Below are positions 54,763 through 63,903 of a DNA stretch of 64,000 bases, piece after piece (the first letter of the stretch is position 1; the number at the start of each line of letters is the position of its first letter). The notes below the pieces were generated by a model. The model was not told the origin of the DNA. It searched no databases and was given only the letters and a program-made list of their open reading frames with translations. This DNA comes from Actinoplanes sp. TBRC 11911 (GTDB taxonomy: Bacteria > Actinomycetota > Actinomycetes > Mycobacteriales > Micromonosporaceae): assembly GCF_012933445.1 (NCBI RefSeq), contig NZ_JABBNC010000039.1:1-64000 (forward strand). The letters are read 5' to 3'. The translations under genes and the position numbers were made by a program.

Positions 54763-55832
54763 GCTCGTACGAAGACCGGCTCGCGGCGTTAGTCGCGATC
54801 CCCTCCACGTCCGACCGGCCGGCCGATCTGGCGCGCGCTCTCGATTTCGTCCTGGCCGAGATCGGGACCGACTTCCCGGTACGCCGGTACTCCTCCAACG
54901 GCAAGCCCAGCGCGCTGGTGCACGCCGGGGACGGCCCGTTCCGGGTGATCCTGAACGCGCACCTGGACGTGGTGCCGGGCGCCCCGGCCCAGTTCGCGGC
55001 CCGGCGCGACGGCGACCGGCTCTACGGGCGCGGCACCCAGGACATGAAGGCCGCCGCGCTGGCGATGGTCGACGCGTTCCGGGCCACCGCCGGCACGCTC
55101 GGCTATCCGGTCGCGTTGCAGCTGGTCACCGACGAGGAGGTGGGCGGGTTCGACGGCACCGCGCACCAGATCGCCGCCGGGGTGCGGGCCGGTTTCGTGG
55201 TCATCGGCGAGTACAGCGACCTGCGGGTGGTGACCGCGTCCAAGGGGATCTGCATGGCGATGCTGACCGCCTCCGGGAGCGCCGCCCACGCCGCGTACCC
55301 GTGGCTGGGGTCGAACGCGCTGCTCACGCTGATCGCCGGCATCGACCGGCTGATGCGGCGATACCCGGTGCCGGCGGCCGAGGCGTGGACCACGACCGTG
55401 AACGTGGCCCGCGTCGAGACGCCGAACACCGCCACGAACCAGGTTCCGGCGTCCGCCACGGCGTTCCTGGACATTCGTTTCCCGCCGGGCGACACCGACT
55501 TCCACGGTCGTACGCCGTCGCAGGTCGCCGATCATCTCAGCGCGGTGGCGGGGCTGCCGGCCGAGGTGGCGGCGCTGGGCCAGCCGCACGAGACGTCCCC
55601 GGACAACCCGTTGCTGGCCTCGTTGCGGGCGGCGCTGACCGGGGCGGGCGGCCCGGGCACCACGATGCGCAAGCACGGCGCCTCGGACAGCCGCCACTAC
55701 CACGCGGCCGGGGTGGACACGGTGATCTGCGGGCCGGGCGGCAACGGTCAGCACGGGCCGGACGAGTACGTCGATCTGACGTCCGTCGAGGCGTACCGGA
55801 ACGCCTTGATCGCCTTTCTGCGGTCTAGCTGA
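54759..55832 (+). CDS. M20-family peptidase/deacylase
   Basis: 357 residues. Zn ligands in NAHLDVVPG, YGRGTQDMKAA and TDEEVGG; the dimerisation domain lies in the middle, about 170-280. Families include DapE, ArgE and carboxypeptidase G2. Coupling with the ureohydrolase suggests it frees or trims an N-acyl product. A TTA Leu codon occurs at residue 11 (54789). It overlaps the convergent response regulator stop (CTAGCTGA). Confidence 0.9.
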   Translation: MSSYEDRLAALVAIPSTSDRPADLARALDFVLAEIGTDFPVRRYSSNGKPSALVHAGDGPFRVILNAHLDVVPGAPAQFAARRDGDRLYGRGTQDMKAAALAMVDAFRATAGTLGYPVALQLVTDEEVGGFDGTAHQIAAGVRAGFVVIGEYSDLRVVTASKGICMAMLTASGSAAHAAYPWLGSNALLTLIAGIDRLMRRYPVPAAEAWTTTVNVARVETPNTATNQVPASATAFLDIRFPPGDTDFHGRTPSQVADHLSAVAGLPAEVAALGQPHETSPDNPLLASLRAALTGAGGPGTTMRKHGASDSRHYHAAGVDTVICGPGGNGQHGPDEYVDLTSVEAYRNALIAFLRSS

Positions 55833-56241
55833 GCAGCTTGCGGACCCGGCGCAGGAGCTCGGCCGGGTGGAACGGCTTGACCATGTAGTCGTCGGCGCCC
55901 ACGGTGCGCCCGAGGTCGATGTCGACCTGCCGGTCGAGCCCGCTGAGCATGAGCACCGGGATCCGCGCGGTCTGCGCCGACGACTGCAGCTCGTAGCAGA
56001 CGCTGAGGCCGTCCATCCCGGGCATCACCACGTCGAGGATCACCATGTCGGGCTGCTCGGACTGGATCATCCGCAGCGCGGACCTGCCGTTGTCCGTGGT
56101 GATCGCGTGGAAGCCCGCGGCCTGAAGCTTGACGGCGATGACGTCGCGGGTCTGCTCGTCGTCGTCGGCGACCAGGATGGTGGGTTCGGCGAGTCCGAGC
56201 GCCCAGTAGTCGAGGGGGGCCGGGCTGGTGAACGTGAGCAC
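55825..56241 (-). CDS. Single-domain response regulator
   Basis: 138 residues, REC only: VADDDEQTR near residue 24, acceptor Asp in VILDVVMPGMDG, S in LMLSG and K in MVKPFHP. A short N-terminal extension (LTFTSPAPLDYWALGL) precedes the fold. GTG 56241 was chosen because AGGAGAAAAA sits just upstream; the frame is open to 56391. No kinase partner nearby. Confidence 0.88.
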   Translation of the reverse strand: MLTFTSPAPLDYWALGLAEPTILVADDDEQTRDVIAVKLQAAGFHAITTDNGRSALRMIQSEQPDMVILDVVMPGMDGLSVCYELQSSAQTARIPVLMLSGLDRQVDIDLGRTVGADDYMVKPFHPAELLRRVRKLLS

Positions 56242-56354
56242 TTTTTCTCCTGACGCCGCGCGGTTCCGGAAGCGCAGCCACCATCGGCGCTGCGACCCGG
56301 CAGCGGAGGAAAGCGCCGGTTGCGGATCGGTTGCCCGGCGTCCGGACAGCGAAA

Positions 56355-56390
56355 TGGCGGAGCCCGTTCCTTGTGGGAAGGACCCCGCCA
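56355..56390 (-). terminator. Candidate folE terminator hairpin
   Basis: TGGCGG ... CCGCCA outer stem and TTCC/GGAA inner stem with mismatches, followed on the minus strand by TTTCG. It lies downstream of folE in the 56242-56502 gap. Confidence 0.4.
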
Positions 56391-56502
56391 CTGACGGTGC
56401 GGCCGTTTACCGCGCACACCTGGCGTCAATCGACCAAGCTAATCGACCAAGATCCAGAAGTCCGGGGACCCCGGCCGGAAGTGACACCTCTCTCAATGGC
56501 CG

Positions 56503-57159
56503 TCAGGCCTTGACGCCGCCCAGGCCGGCGATCGACAGGAACTCGGCCCTGGTACGCGCGTCCTCGCGCACCGCGCCGAGCAGGGTCGAGGTGACCGTGC
56601 GCGACCCGACCGCCTGCACCCCGCGCAGCGTCATGCACATGTGCTCGGCCTCGATGACCACACCCACGCCGCGCGGCGACAGATGGGTGTCCAGCCAGCC
56701 CGCCACCTGCTTGGTGAGGCGTTCCTGCACCTGCGCACGCTGCGCGAACAGCTCGACCACCCGGGCCAGCTTCGACAGCCCGAGGATGCGCTCGCCGGGC
56801 AGGTAGCCCACGTGCGCCACGCCGACGAACGGCAGCAGGTGGTGCTCGCACACCGACCGGATCGGGATCGACCGGGCCACCACGAGCTCGTCGTAGCCCT
56901 CGTCGTTGGGGAACGTGGTCAGCGCGAAGTCACGCGGCGTGAGTAACTCGGCGTAGGCCCGCGCCATCCGCCCGGGCGTCTCGGCCAGCGACTCGGACGT
57001 GACGTCCAGCCCGAGCGCCTCCAGGAAGGCGGCCGCGGCACGCTCCGCCGCCCCCAGGTCTCGGACGCCCTGCTCGGCGGTCACCCGCTCGGCCGTGCGG
57101 CCGGGGCTGTCGAGCCCCACCGGCTCGTCGGGCACCACACGTTCGGCCTGAATCGTCAT
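56503..57159 (-). CDS. folE: GTP cyclohydrolase I
   Basis: 218 residues from ATG 57159 (230 from ATG 57195; both have an RBS). Zn ligands in SVCEHHLLPF and HMCMTLRG, GTP-site RVVELFAQRAQVQERLTKQV. It makes 7,8-dihydroneopterin triphosphate for folate and related pterins. It is not in a fol operon; instead it is divergent from a Cys-rich regulator. The N-terminal extension of ~35 residues is Glu/Pro-rich. Confidence 0.95.
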   Translation of the reverse strand: MTIQAERVVPDEPVGLDSPGRTAERVTAEQGVRDLGAAERAAAAFLEALGLDVTSESLAETPGRMARAYAELLTPRDFALTTFPNDEGYDELVVARSIPIRSVCEHHLLPFVGVAHVGYLPGERILGLSKLARVVELFAQRAQVQERLTKQVAGWLDTHLSPRGVGVVIEAEHMCMTLRGVQAVGSRTVTSTLLGAVREDARTRAEFLSIAGLGGVKA

Positions 57160-57239
57160 CGGGGGGCTCCTCGGGGTCGGCTCGGACAGCGTCATCGTGC
57201 ACCTTTTGCGGGAGCAATTTCAATAGCGCTCGTTGGTGA

Positions 57240-57245
57240 TATTCT
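57240..57245 (+). promoter_or_regulatory. Leaderless -10 box (TATTCT) of the 57252 regulator
   Basis: TATTCT, GCGCAC, then ATG at 57252. Confidence 0.5.
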
Positions 57246-57251
57246 GCGCAC

Positions 57252-57845
57252 ATGCCGGACCGCTGGGACACCGTGGCGACACTGGTGGATCCCTCACGCC
57301 GCGCCTTGTTCGACTACGTGCGGCGCCAGGACCACCCGGTCGGCCGCGAGGAGGCGGCCGGCGCCACCGGCGTCACCCGCGGCCTGGCCGCCTTCCACCT
57401 GGACAAGCTGGTCGACGCCGGCCTGCTGACCGCGCGGTACGAGGCGCCGGCCGGCCCCCGCGGCCGCGGCCGCACCCCGAAGGTCTACGAGGGCGCCGCC
57501 GACGTCATGGTGACGATCCCGGAGCGCCGCGACGCCTTGATCGCCGACGTGCTGGCCGAGGCCTACCTGCGCCAGGAGGATCCGCGCGCGGCCGCGCACC
57601 GCCTGGGCGCCGAGCACGCCGTCGGCGACCTGGCCGCCCTCGGTTTCGAGCCCCGCCCCGACGGCGACCTGATCGCCCTGGACAACTGCCCGTTCCATGC
57701 CCTGACCGCCCGGCACGGCCCGCTGATCTGCGACATCGCCCTGAATTTCGTCAAGGGCATGACCGACGGCGACCCCACCCACGAGGCGCTGCCGTCCCCG
57801 CTGCCGGCCGGCTGCTGCGTGGCGGTCCGGACGACGTCCGGCTAG
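57252..57845 (+). CDS. HTH regulator with C-terminal Cys cluster
   Basis: 197 residues. N-terminal winged HTH (TLVDPSRRALFDYVRRQDHP, GREEAAGATGVTRGLAAFHL). The C-terminal domain carries Cys/His positions: NCPFHAL, ICDIAL and GCCVAV. This is similar to SufR-like and related regulators that bind Fe-S clusters or metals. It is divergent from folE, so it may control folE in response to metal or redox state (FolE is a Zn enzyme). Its stop shares CTAG with the convergent membrane protein gene. Confidence 0.85.
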   Translation: MPDRWDTVATLVDPSRRALFDYVRRQDHPVGREEAAGATGVTRGLAAFHLDKLVDAGLLTARYEAPAGPRGRGRTPKVYEGAADVMVTIPERRDALIADVLAEAYLRQEDPRAAAHRLGAEHAVGDLAALGFEPRPDGDLIALDNCPFHALTARHGPLICDIALNFVKGMTDGDPTHEALPSPLPAGCCVAVRTTSG

Positions 57846-60235
57846 TTGGCGGCCGGGGCGTCTCCGGTGAGCTGGAAGATGGTGACGCCCGGGGCCTGGT
57901 AGAAGACGTGCCAGTCCGGGGACGCGCGCATCGCCGAGTCCAGGGCCGCCATCGTGCCCGGCGGCTCGGTGCCGAAGTAGTCCGTGTACCGGGCCATCGC
58001 CTGGCTGACCACCAGGTAGTTCGTGTCATAGTGCAGATTCCGGATATATGACTCGATGTCGGGCAGGCGGGCGGCGCTCAGCGAGCCGGTGAACTCCGGG
58101 TCCCCCACCAGCGCGATGTCCACGTCGACGTGGCCCCGGTTGAACGACCCGTAGTTGGCGGTCAGCTTCGTCGGGAAGTTCGGGGCGACCAGCACCAGAC
58201 CCGAATCGGGCCGCGCGTGCGCGTAGAAATACTCCGCCGCGTCGATGTCGGTGGCGCTCATCTGATGCACGTACACCTGGCCCTGAAGCCCTTGCAGCCC
58301 GGCGAGCATGATGGCCGCCAGCAGCGCCCCGGACGCCAGCATCGCGGGCACACCCCAGCGGTCGCGGACCCGGCGGATCAAGCCCACCCAGATCGTGCCG
58401 ACCAGCAGCGCCACGAACGGGATCGAGAACGCGAACACCCGGTAGATCGCCTCGCCGCCGTAGTTCCCGGCGATCAGCGTGGTCAACGGCAGGAACGCGA
58501 GCAACGCCGGCAACGCGACCCGGCCCAGCCGTTTACGGGCCAGGAACACCGCGCCGAGCGCCGCGAGCCACACGCCGATCGCCAGCACCCGCGACACCTC
58601 GGCGGAGAACGCCTGCTCCGGCGTGCCCCAGCTGTTCGCGTTGCCTTCCGCGTTGGCCAGGACGTCCAGCGAGAAGATGCTGTACTGGCTGTCCACCGAG
58701 GCGAGCCGCGGCGCCACGAACGCGACCACCACGAGGATCAGCGCGCCCGCCAGCCACCGCGGCCGCAACACCCCGAGCAGCGCGAACACGACCACCGGCA
58801 CCAGCATCATGAACGGGCTGAGCTGATGCGACACGGTGATCGCGGCGAACACCGCGGTGGCGCCCAGGCCGGCCCACATCCGGGCGCGCGGGGCGACGTC
58901 CGGCATGTCCGGCATCCCGCGCAGCACCCAGCCCCGGAACCGCCAGAACCGGCCGGTGAACGCCGGCGGGGTCACCAGCAGCCAGCGCAGCACGATCACC
59001 CAGAAGCCGAGCATCAGCGGATACACGAAGGCCTGCGGCGAGAAGTACGCGATGTCGACCCACATGGTGATCTGCATGAGCAGCACGCCCAGGGCCAGCA
59101 CCCGCCGGTCCCGGGTGAACTGCCGCAGCAGCGCCGCCGTCAGCAGCGAGTTCACCAGCGTGAAGAACAGCTGCGACCAGGCCGCGAACGACAGCGCGTC
59201 CAGCCCGGACACGTGCGACAGCATCGCCACGACCGCGAAGAACCCGGGCCACTGCTGGTAGATGTCGTTCGAGGCGAGCAGGTGCCCGTTGTCGCGCAGC
59301 AGGTCGACCACGCCGATGTGTTTGTACGTCCAGGCGTACTCGACGGTGCCGTCCAGCAGCGGCACCGTGGCCTGCATGATCACCGGCACCGCGACCAGGA
59401 CGCCGGTCAGCACCCAGGGCCGGGCGCGTCCGACCACCTCGACGGCGAACCCGATGAGCAGCAGGATCACGCCGACGACGAACGGCACGCCGAGCGACGA
59501 CGTGAACCCGTACACGCCGACCTGCCCGGGTTGCAGCCGGGCCAGCGAGACGATCCACAGGCCGAGCCCGGCGGCCAGCGTCACGAACGGGATGGTGGCC
59601 AGCAGCCGGCCGTTGTCCACGTTGCGGTGCGGCGGTCCGGTGCGGCCGAGGATCACCGGGACGCCCGCGCGGCTGAGCCGGGCGAACTGCAGCCCCGAGC
59701 CGATCAGCGTGCCCGCGGCCAGCACCGCGATGACGGCGAACGGCTGCCACGTGTGCGTCCACAGGCTCAGCACCGCGGCACCCGTCACCGCCGTCAGGCT
59801 CCCGAGCACCGCCAGCGCCCAGGACAGCAGCCGGCTGCGCACGTTGGCGACCGACATCAGAGCCGCGCCGGGCCCGAACACCGCGAACACCAATTCCAGG
59901 ACCAGCTGTACGGTGTCCTGGCGCGCCACCAGGCCGGCGATCCCGGCACCCGCGGCGAGCACGCCCACCAGCGCGAACTCGGGCCGGTGATCGGAGAGCG
60001 GGGCGGGCACCTCGGTGGTCCGGCCGACGTCCGGCGGTGCGGGCAGGGCCCGGGTGACCGGCTCGTCGACGGGCGTGGCCGGGATGACCGCGGTCCGCTC
60101 GCCCACTTCGAGCGAGGCGGTCACGTCCTTGTCCGCCAGCGGCAGCGTGGCCGTCTTCTCCGGGTCGGCCGCGTCCAGCCGCAGGGTCGTGTCCGCCTCG
60201 GCGGTCGACGGCCTGCCGGTAGAGCTTTGTCGCAT
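57842..60235 (-). CDS. Large polytopic membrane protein of the polysaccharide cluster
   Basis: 797 residues: a cytoplasmic Thr/Ala/Pro-rich N-terminus (1-80) followed by about 14 helices and a C-terminal extracytoplasmic domain (about 660-797). The layout resembles GT-C glycosyltransferases or polymer-processing proteins, but I cannot see a clear catalytic motif. It is the last gene of a minus-strand cluster behind three GT2 genes; 19 bp separate it from the nearest. RBS GAGGGG. Confidence 0.75.
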   Translation of the reverse strand: MRQSSTGRPSTAEADTTLRLDAADPEKTATLPLADKDVTASLEVGERTAVIPATPVDEPVTRALPAPPDVGRTTEVPAPLSDHRPEFALVGVLAAGAGIAGLVARQDTVQLVLELVFAVFGPGAALMSVANVRSRLLSWALAVLGSLTAVTGAAVLSLWTHTWQPFAVIAVLAAGTLIGSGLQFARLSRAGVPVILGRTGPPHRNVDNGRLLATIPFVTLAAGLGLWIVSLARLQPGQVGVYGFTSSLGVPFVVGVILLLIGFAVEVVGRARPWVLTGVLVAVPVIMQATVPLLDGTVEYAWTYKHIGVVDLLRDNGHLLASNDIYQQWPGFFAVVAMLSHVSGLDALSFAAWSQLFFTLVNSLLTAALLRQFTRDRRVLALGVLLMQITMWVDIAYFSPQAFVYPLMLGFWVIVLRWLLVTPPAFTGRFWRFRGWVLRGMPDMPDVAPRARMWAGLGATAVFAAITVSHQLSPFMMLVPVVVFALLGVLRPRWLAGALILVVVAFVAPRLASVDSQYSIFSLDVLANAEGNANSWGTPEQAFSAEVSRVLAIGVWLAALGAVFLARKRLGRVALPALLAFLPLTTLIAGNYGGEAIYRVFAFSIPFVALLVGTIWVGLIRRVRDRWGVPAMLASGALLAAIMLAGLQGLQGQVYVHQMSATDIDAAEYFYAHARPDSGLVLVAPNFPTKLTANYGSFNRGHVDVDIALVGDPEFTGSLSAARLPDIESYIRNLHYDTNYLVVSQAMARYTDYFGTEPPGTMAALDSAMRASPDWHVFYQAPGVTIFQLTGDAPAAN

Positions 60236-60254
60236 GTAGATCTGCCCCTCCGAT

Positions 60255-61538
60255 TCAGACCTTGGCGCGCGCCTGCCGGCGGCCCTTCACGTAGGCGCGC
60301 GGCCCGGCGAGCATCCCGCGCCGATTCGCCGACAGCAGCTCCCGCGGGAAGTCGTCGCGCAACGTCGCGGTTCGCGTGCTGTCCTTGGCCGTCATGTCCC
60401 GCAACGCCGCGGGCGCCAGCCTCAGCAGACTCCAGATCAGTGCCGGCCGGGACAAGACCAGGCTGGTGTACGCCGCCACGAGTCCCGTCCCGTACCCCAC
60501 CATCTGGCGGCGCAATCCTTCGAGGTCGCGCCGGTGATAGTGATGGGTGACGGCGGTGGGCTGATACGCGATCGTGCCGCCGCCGAGCAGTACCTTGGTG
60601 AACGCGAGCGTGTCCTCCGACCCCATGGCCGGCGTGCCCGCCCCGAGCGCCGTGTCGAACATCCCGATGCGCTCGAGCACCCCGGGCCGAAACGTCATGT
60701 TCGCGCCCGCCCCGAACGGCGGCAGCGGATACAGCGGGCTCTGCAGGTGCGCGGTGTCCGGGCTGAACACCGCCGGCCGGAACCCGCGACCCTTGCTGTG
60801 CCCGCCGAACTGCTCGAACCACAGTTGAGCGGGGGTTTCCAGCTCGGCCGGCACGATGACCCCGGACACCACGTCGGCGGCCGGGTGCTCGTCCAGCGCG
60901 CGGGCGATCTCGGCCAGCCAGTCCGGGTCCGCGACCTCGTCGTCGTCGATCCAGGCCAGGATCTCGCCGGGGGCGGCGCGGACGGCCGCGTTGCGCGCGA
61001 ACGAGAGCCCGGCCCGCGGCTCCACCAGGTAGCCGACCGTGGGGAAACCCCGCACGACCTGCTCGGTGGCGCCGGTGACCGGCGCGTTGTCGACCACCAG
61101 CACCCGGAAGTCCGGGTAGCGCTGGGCGACCAGGCTGGACAGGCAGACGGCGAGGGCGGCCGGCCGTTCCCGGGTGCAGACCACCACGGTGATGGGCGGC
61201 GCGCTGGCCAGCACCTCGCGACGGCGTGCCAGGAACGCGGGTTCGCGGGTGACGACCAGACCCCGTACCGGAATCGGACCACCCAGCCGGGGCCGCAGCA
61301 CCTCGCCGAGCTCCGCGTCGATCGCGGCCGCGAACTCGATCGGCAGCAACCCCTGCTCGGGCACGTCCACCAGCACGCTCCCGACCGGCTCGCCGAACAA
61401 CCGCACCAGCGCCCACACCTGCGCGACCCGCCGGCCGCCGGACTGCGCGGGCACGGTGGGCAGCGGCGCGGACAGTTCGATGTCGAGTACCGCGGCCGGG
61501 AGAACGCCGGTCCCGGCGCGTACGGTCTCGGCGCTCAT
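60255..61538 (-). CDS. GT2 family glycosyltransferase with N-terminal extension
   Basis: 427 residues. An unassigned N-terminal domain (1-115) precedes the GT-A fold: TVVVCTRERPAALAVCLSSL, LAWIDDDEVADPDWL (DDD metal motif) and GSEDTLAFTKVLLGG. The C-terminal helices may be membrane-associated. ATG overlaps the upstream GT stop (ATGA). It adds a sugar to a lipid- or polymer-linked acceptor. Confidence 0.88.
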   Translation of the reverse strand: MSAETVRAGTGVLPAAVLDIELSAPLPTVPAQSGGRRVAQVWALVRLFGEPVGSVLVDVPEQGLLPIEFAAAIDAELGEVLRPRLGGPIPVRGLVVTREPAFLARRREVLASAPPITVVVCTRERPAALAVCLSSLVAQRYPDFRVLVVDNAPVTGATEQVVRGFPTVGYLVEPRAGLSFARNAAVRAAPGEILAWIDDDEVADPDWLAEIARALDEHPAADVVSGVIVPAELETPAQLWFEQFGGHSKGRGFRPAVFSPDTAHLQSPLYPLPPFGAGANMTFRPGVLERIGMFDTALGAGTPAMGSEDTLAFTKVLLGGGTIAYQPTAVTHHYHRRDLEGLRRQMVGYGTGLVAAYTSLVLSRPALIWSLLRLAPAALRDMTAKDSTRTATLRDDFPRELLSANRRGMLAGPRAYVKGRRQARAKV

Positions 61539-62473
61539 CGCACCGCCTCCAGCTCGGGCCGGCCCGCCCGGCGCGACGCGACGGTCTCCACCACGCCGCC
61601 GAATCCGGCCGCGACGACCCCGGCGAACACGCCGCCGGCCTGCCGCAGCCGGCCGGTGCCGAGGTTGCGGAGCATCGCCTTGGGCAGCGACCACAGGTAG
61701 TCCCGTTCGGCACCGAGTGTCTCGCCGCCCTCGTGCAGTCCGGCCATCTGCACCTTCCCGCGGCCTTCGGCGTAGCACCGGCGTACGAAATAACTGAAGG
61801 TGGACCGGCTGGCCGGCACCTCGTGGCGGATCACCGCGTCCGGCACGTACATCCAGTGGCCGCCCTTGAACGCGCTCATCCGGATGCACAGCTCGGTGTC
61901 CTCGGGGCGGTTGACGCCGCCGAGCTTGCCGAAGCCGACCCGGAACCCGCCGACGGCGGTGAACACGTCGCGGCGGACGACCATGCTCGCCGACCAGACG
62001 TTGCGGATCGGCGAGGTGACGGTGGGCATGCCCGCGTAGGAGCCGCCGACCGCCCAGAGGAACTCGTCGGGCATCCACCGGGGGCGTCGCACCTCCCAGG
62101 CGGGTTCGATCCAGCCGCCGGTGCCGACCACGTCCGGGTCGGCGAACGGGGCGATCAGCCGGGCCAGCCAGTGCTCGTCGGCGGCGATGTCGTCGTCCAG
62201 GAACGCGACGATCGGGGTGGTGACGTGCAGGGCGCCGGTGTTGCGGTTGCCGGAGACGCCCTGGCCGTAGCGGTTCTCCAGCACGGTGACGCCCGGCAGG
62301 TCGCGGCGGATGCGGTGGAAGAACGGGGTGTTGTGGTCGACGACCACCACGATCTGCTCGGCGCGGTAGGTCTGCGCCTTCGCCGTGGACACGGTCCGGA
62401 CCAGGGAGTTCCAGCGCTGTTCCGAGTGCGTCGGGATGACGATCGAGGTGCGCGGTTGTGGGGTGGCGGGCAT
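61535..62473 (-). CDS. GT2 family glycosyltransferase
   Basis: 312 residues, GT-A fold: TSIVIPTHSEQRWNSLVRTV, AFLDDDIAADEHWL (metal motif) and NRPEDTELCIRM (catalytic Glu-Asp region). ATGA coupling to the next GT. RBS AAGGA. Probable surface polysaccharide assembly. Confidence 0.9.
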   Translation of the reverse strand: MPATPQPRTSIVIPTHSEQRWNSLVRTVSTAKAQTYRAEQIVVVVDHNTPFFHRIRRDLPGVTVLENRYGQGVSGNRNTGALHVTTPIVAFLDDDIAADEHWLARLIAPFADPDVVGTGGWIEPAWEVRRPRWMPDEFLWAVGGSYAGMPTVTSPIRNVWSASMVVRRDVFTAVGGFRVGFGKLGGVNRPEDTELCIRMSAFKGGHWMYVPDAVIRHEVPASRSTFSYFVRRCYAEGRGKVQMAGLHEGGETLGAERDYLWSLPKAMLRNLGTGRLRQAGGVFAGVVAAGFGGVVETVASRRAGRPELEAVR

Positions 62474-62476
62474 CGA

Positions 62477-63331
62477 TCAGTCCTTGAAGGTCCGCGCGCG
62501 CAGCGGTTTGAGGTCGTCGTCGCGGTGCTTGCCGTACGGCTCCGGGTTGACCACCACGCGGCGCATCCGGCGCATCCGCGCGTACTCGCTGAGGATCGTG
62601 CGCAGCACCCGTACGCCGTCGCGGAAGGTGTTGAGGTTGGTGACGCCGTGGATGCGCCGGTGCTCGACGCTGCCGACCTCGCCGACCCGCATCCCGTCCA
62701 CCGCGGCCCGGATGTTGATCATCGTTTCGACCTCGAAGCCGTCGCCCCAGAGCTTGGCGCCGCCGGCCGGTCGCGGCAGCCGCGTGTCCGGGAGGTCGAG
62801 GGTCGGTACCACCGAGCGCCAGAACGCGTTGTAGCCGTAACAGAGGTCCGTGAAGTGCGTCCGGAACAGTACGTTGACCACCACGTTCAGCCCGTCGTTG
62901 CCGAGCTTGCGCAGCCGCGTGATGTCGTCGCTGTGCCCGCCGTGGGAGAACCGCGATCCCTTCACGAAGTCATCGCCGGCGACCAGTTTCCGCACGAAGA
63001 GTGGAATCTCGGCCGGGTCGGTCGAGCCGTCGGCATCGATCATGACGATGATGTCGCCGCGGCTGGCGCGAAACCCGCAGGCGAGCGCGTTGCCCTTGCC
63101 GGTGCGGGTCTGTTGCACGACCACGATGTCGGGTCGCAGCTCACGGGCCACCTCGACGGTGCGGTCGACCGACCCGCCATCGACGAGCACGACCTCGCTG
63201 ATGCCCGCCGGCAGCTTCGCGAAGACGTACGGCAGGTTCTTTTCCTCATTCAGCGCCGGAATGACAACGCTTACAGATGGTGACGGACCGCCGCTACCCT
63301 CCGTCGGGCCAGCGGGCGTCGGAAACTCCAT
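62477..63331 (-). CDS. GT2 polyprenyl-phosphate glycosyltransferase-like (DPM1-type)
   Basis: 284 residues. VSVVIPALNEEKNLPYVFAK, VVLVDGGSVDRTVEVAREL, IVMIDADGSTDP and GDGFEVETMINIRA are the dolichyl/polyprenyl-phosphate sugar transferase signature. It probably loads a sugar onto undecaprenyl phosphate as the first step for the two GTs and the membrane protein that follow. Three-base gap to the next gene. RBS AAAGGA. Confidence 0.9.
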   Translation of the reverse strand: MEFPTPAGPTEGSGGPSPSVSVVIPALNEEKNLPYVFAKLPAGISEVVLVDGGSVDRTVEVARELRPDIVVVQQTRTGKGNALACGFRASRGDIIVMIDADGSTDPAEIPLFVRKLVAGDDFVKGSRFSHGGHSDDITRLRKLGNDGLNVVVNVLFRTHFTDLCYGYNAFWRSVVPTLDLPDTRLPRPAGGAKLWGDGFEVETMINIRAAVDGMRVGEVGSVEHRRIHGVTNLNTFRDGVRVLRTILSEYARMRRMRRVVVNPEPYGKHRDDDLKPLRARTFKD

Positions 63332-63903
63332 TGTGTCGGTTCCTTTCCGGCATTACGGGGGGCGTGCTCCGCGTTTCCTCCGGCGAGGTGGTGATCGTCA
63401 GCCTCTCCTGATCAACGTATCTCGCCACTACGGACGGTCAATTGATTGATTCGCGGAATTACTGGTCGTCCGGGCGGACAAGATGATCACGCGCTGAGGT
63501 CGGTGCGGCACCTTAAGTTGCTTGTGGCGCGGAAGTTTAGGGAGGAAGATGGACAAAGCGGCCAGACGAATGGTCGTGGGAATTTCACAATGGAAGCGTC
63601 GGATAAGCGGATTTCCGACAGCAGGTCGGTGCCGGATAATTGTCGTGAGTTAAAGCACAATGGCCGATGGAAAGTCACATGCGCAGGCAAGTTCACGTCA
63701 ATCAATCGGCATCCGGGTGCGCCGAGAATCACACGGGTGATCTCGCATAAACAAAATGCCACTACGCGGAGTCACCTCGGCATTACCTATCGGTCGCTAT
63801 TTGCGGTCGAAATCGAGAAATGTAAGATCCGCGTGATCCGGCTCCCGGAGCAATGGCCCGTCCACAGCCGTAGCTTTCGTACGGCCTTACCGTTGGTGAA
63901 GCG
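63332..63903. other. 572-bp noncoding gap before the Cys-rich gene
   Basis: It is richer in A/T than the rest of the window. It holds the promoter region of the minus-strand glycosyltransferase operon and a short TCAATTGA-containing repeat near 63436. No gene with normal codon use was found; the open frame 63446-63907 has none. Confidence 0.6.
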
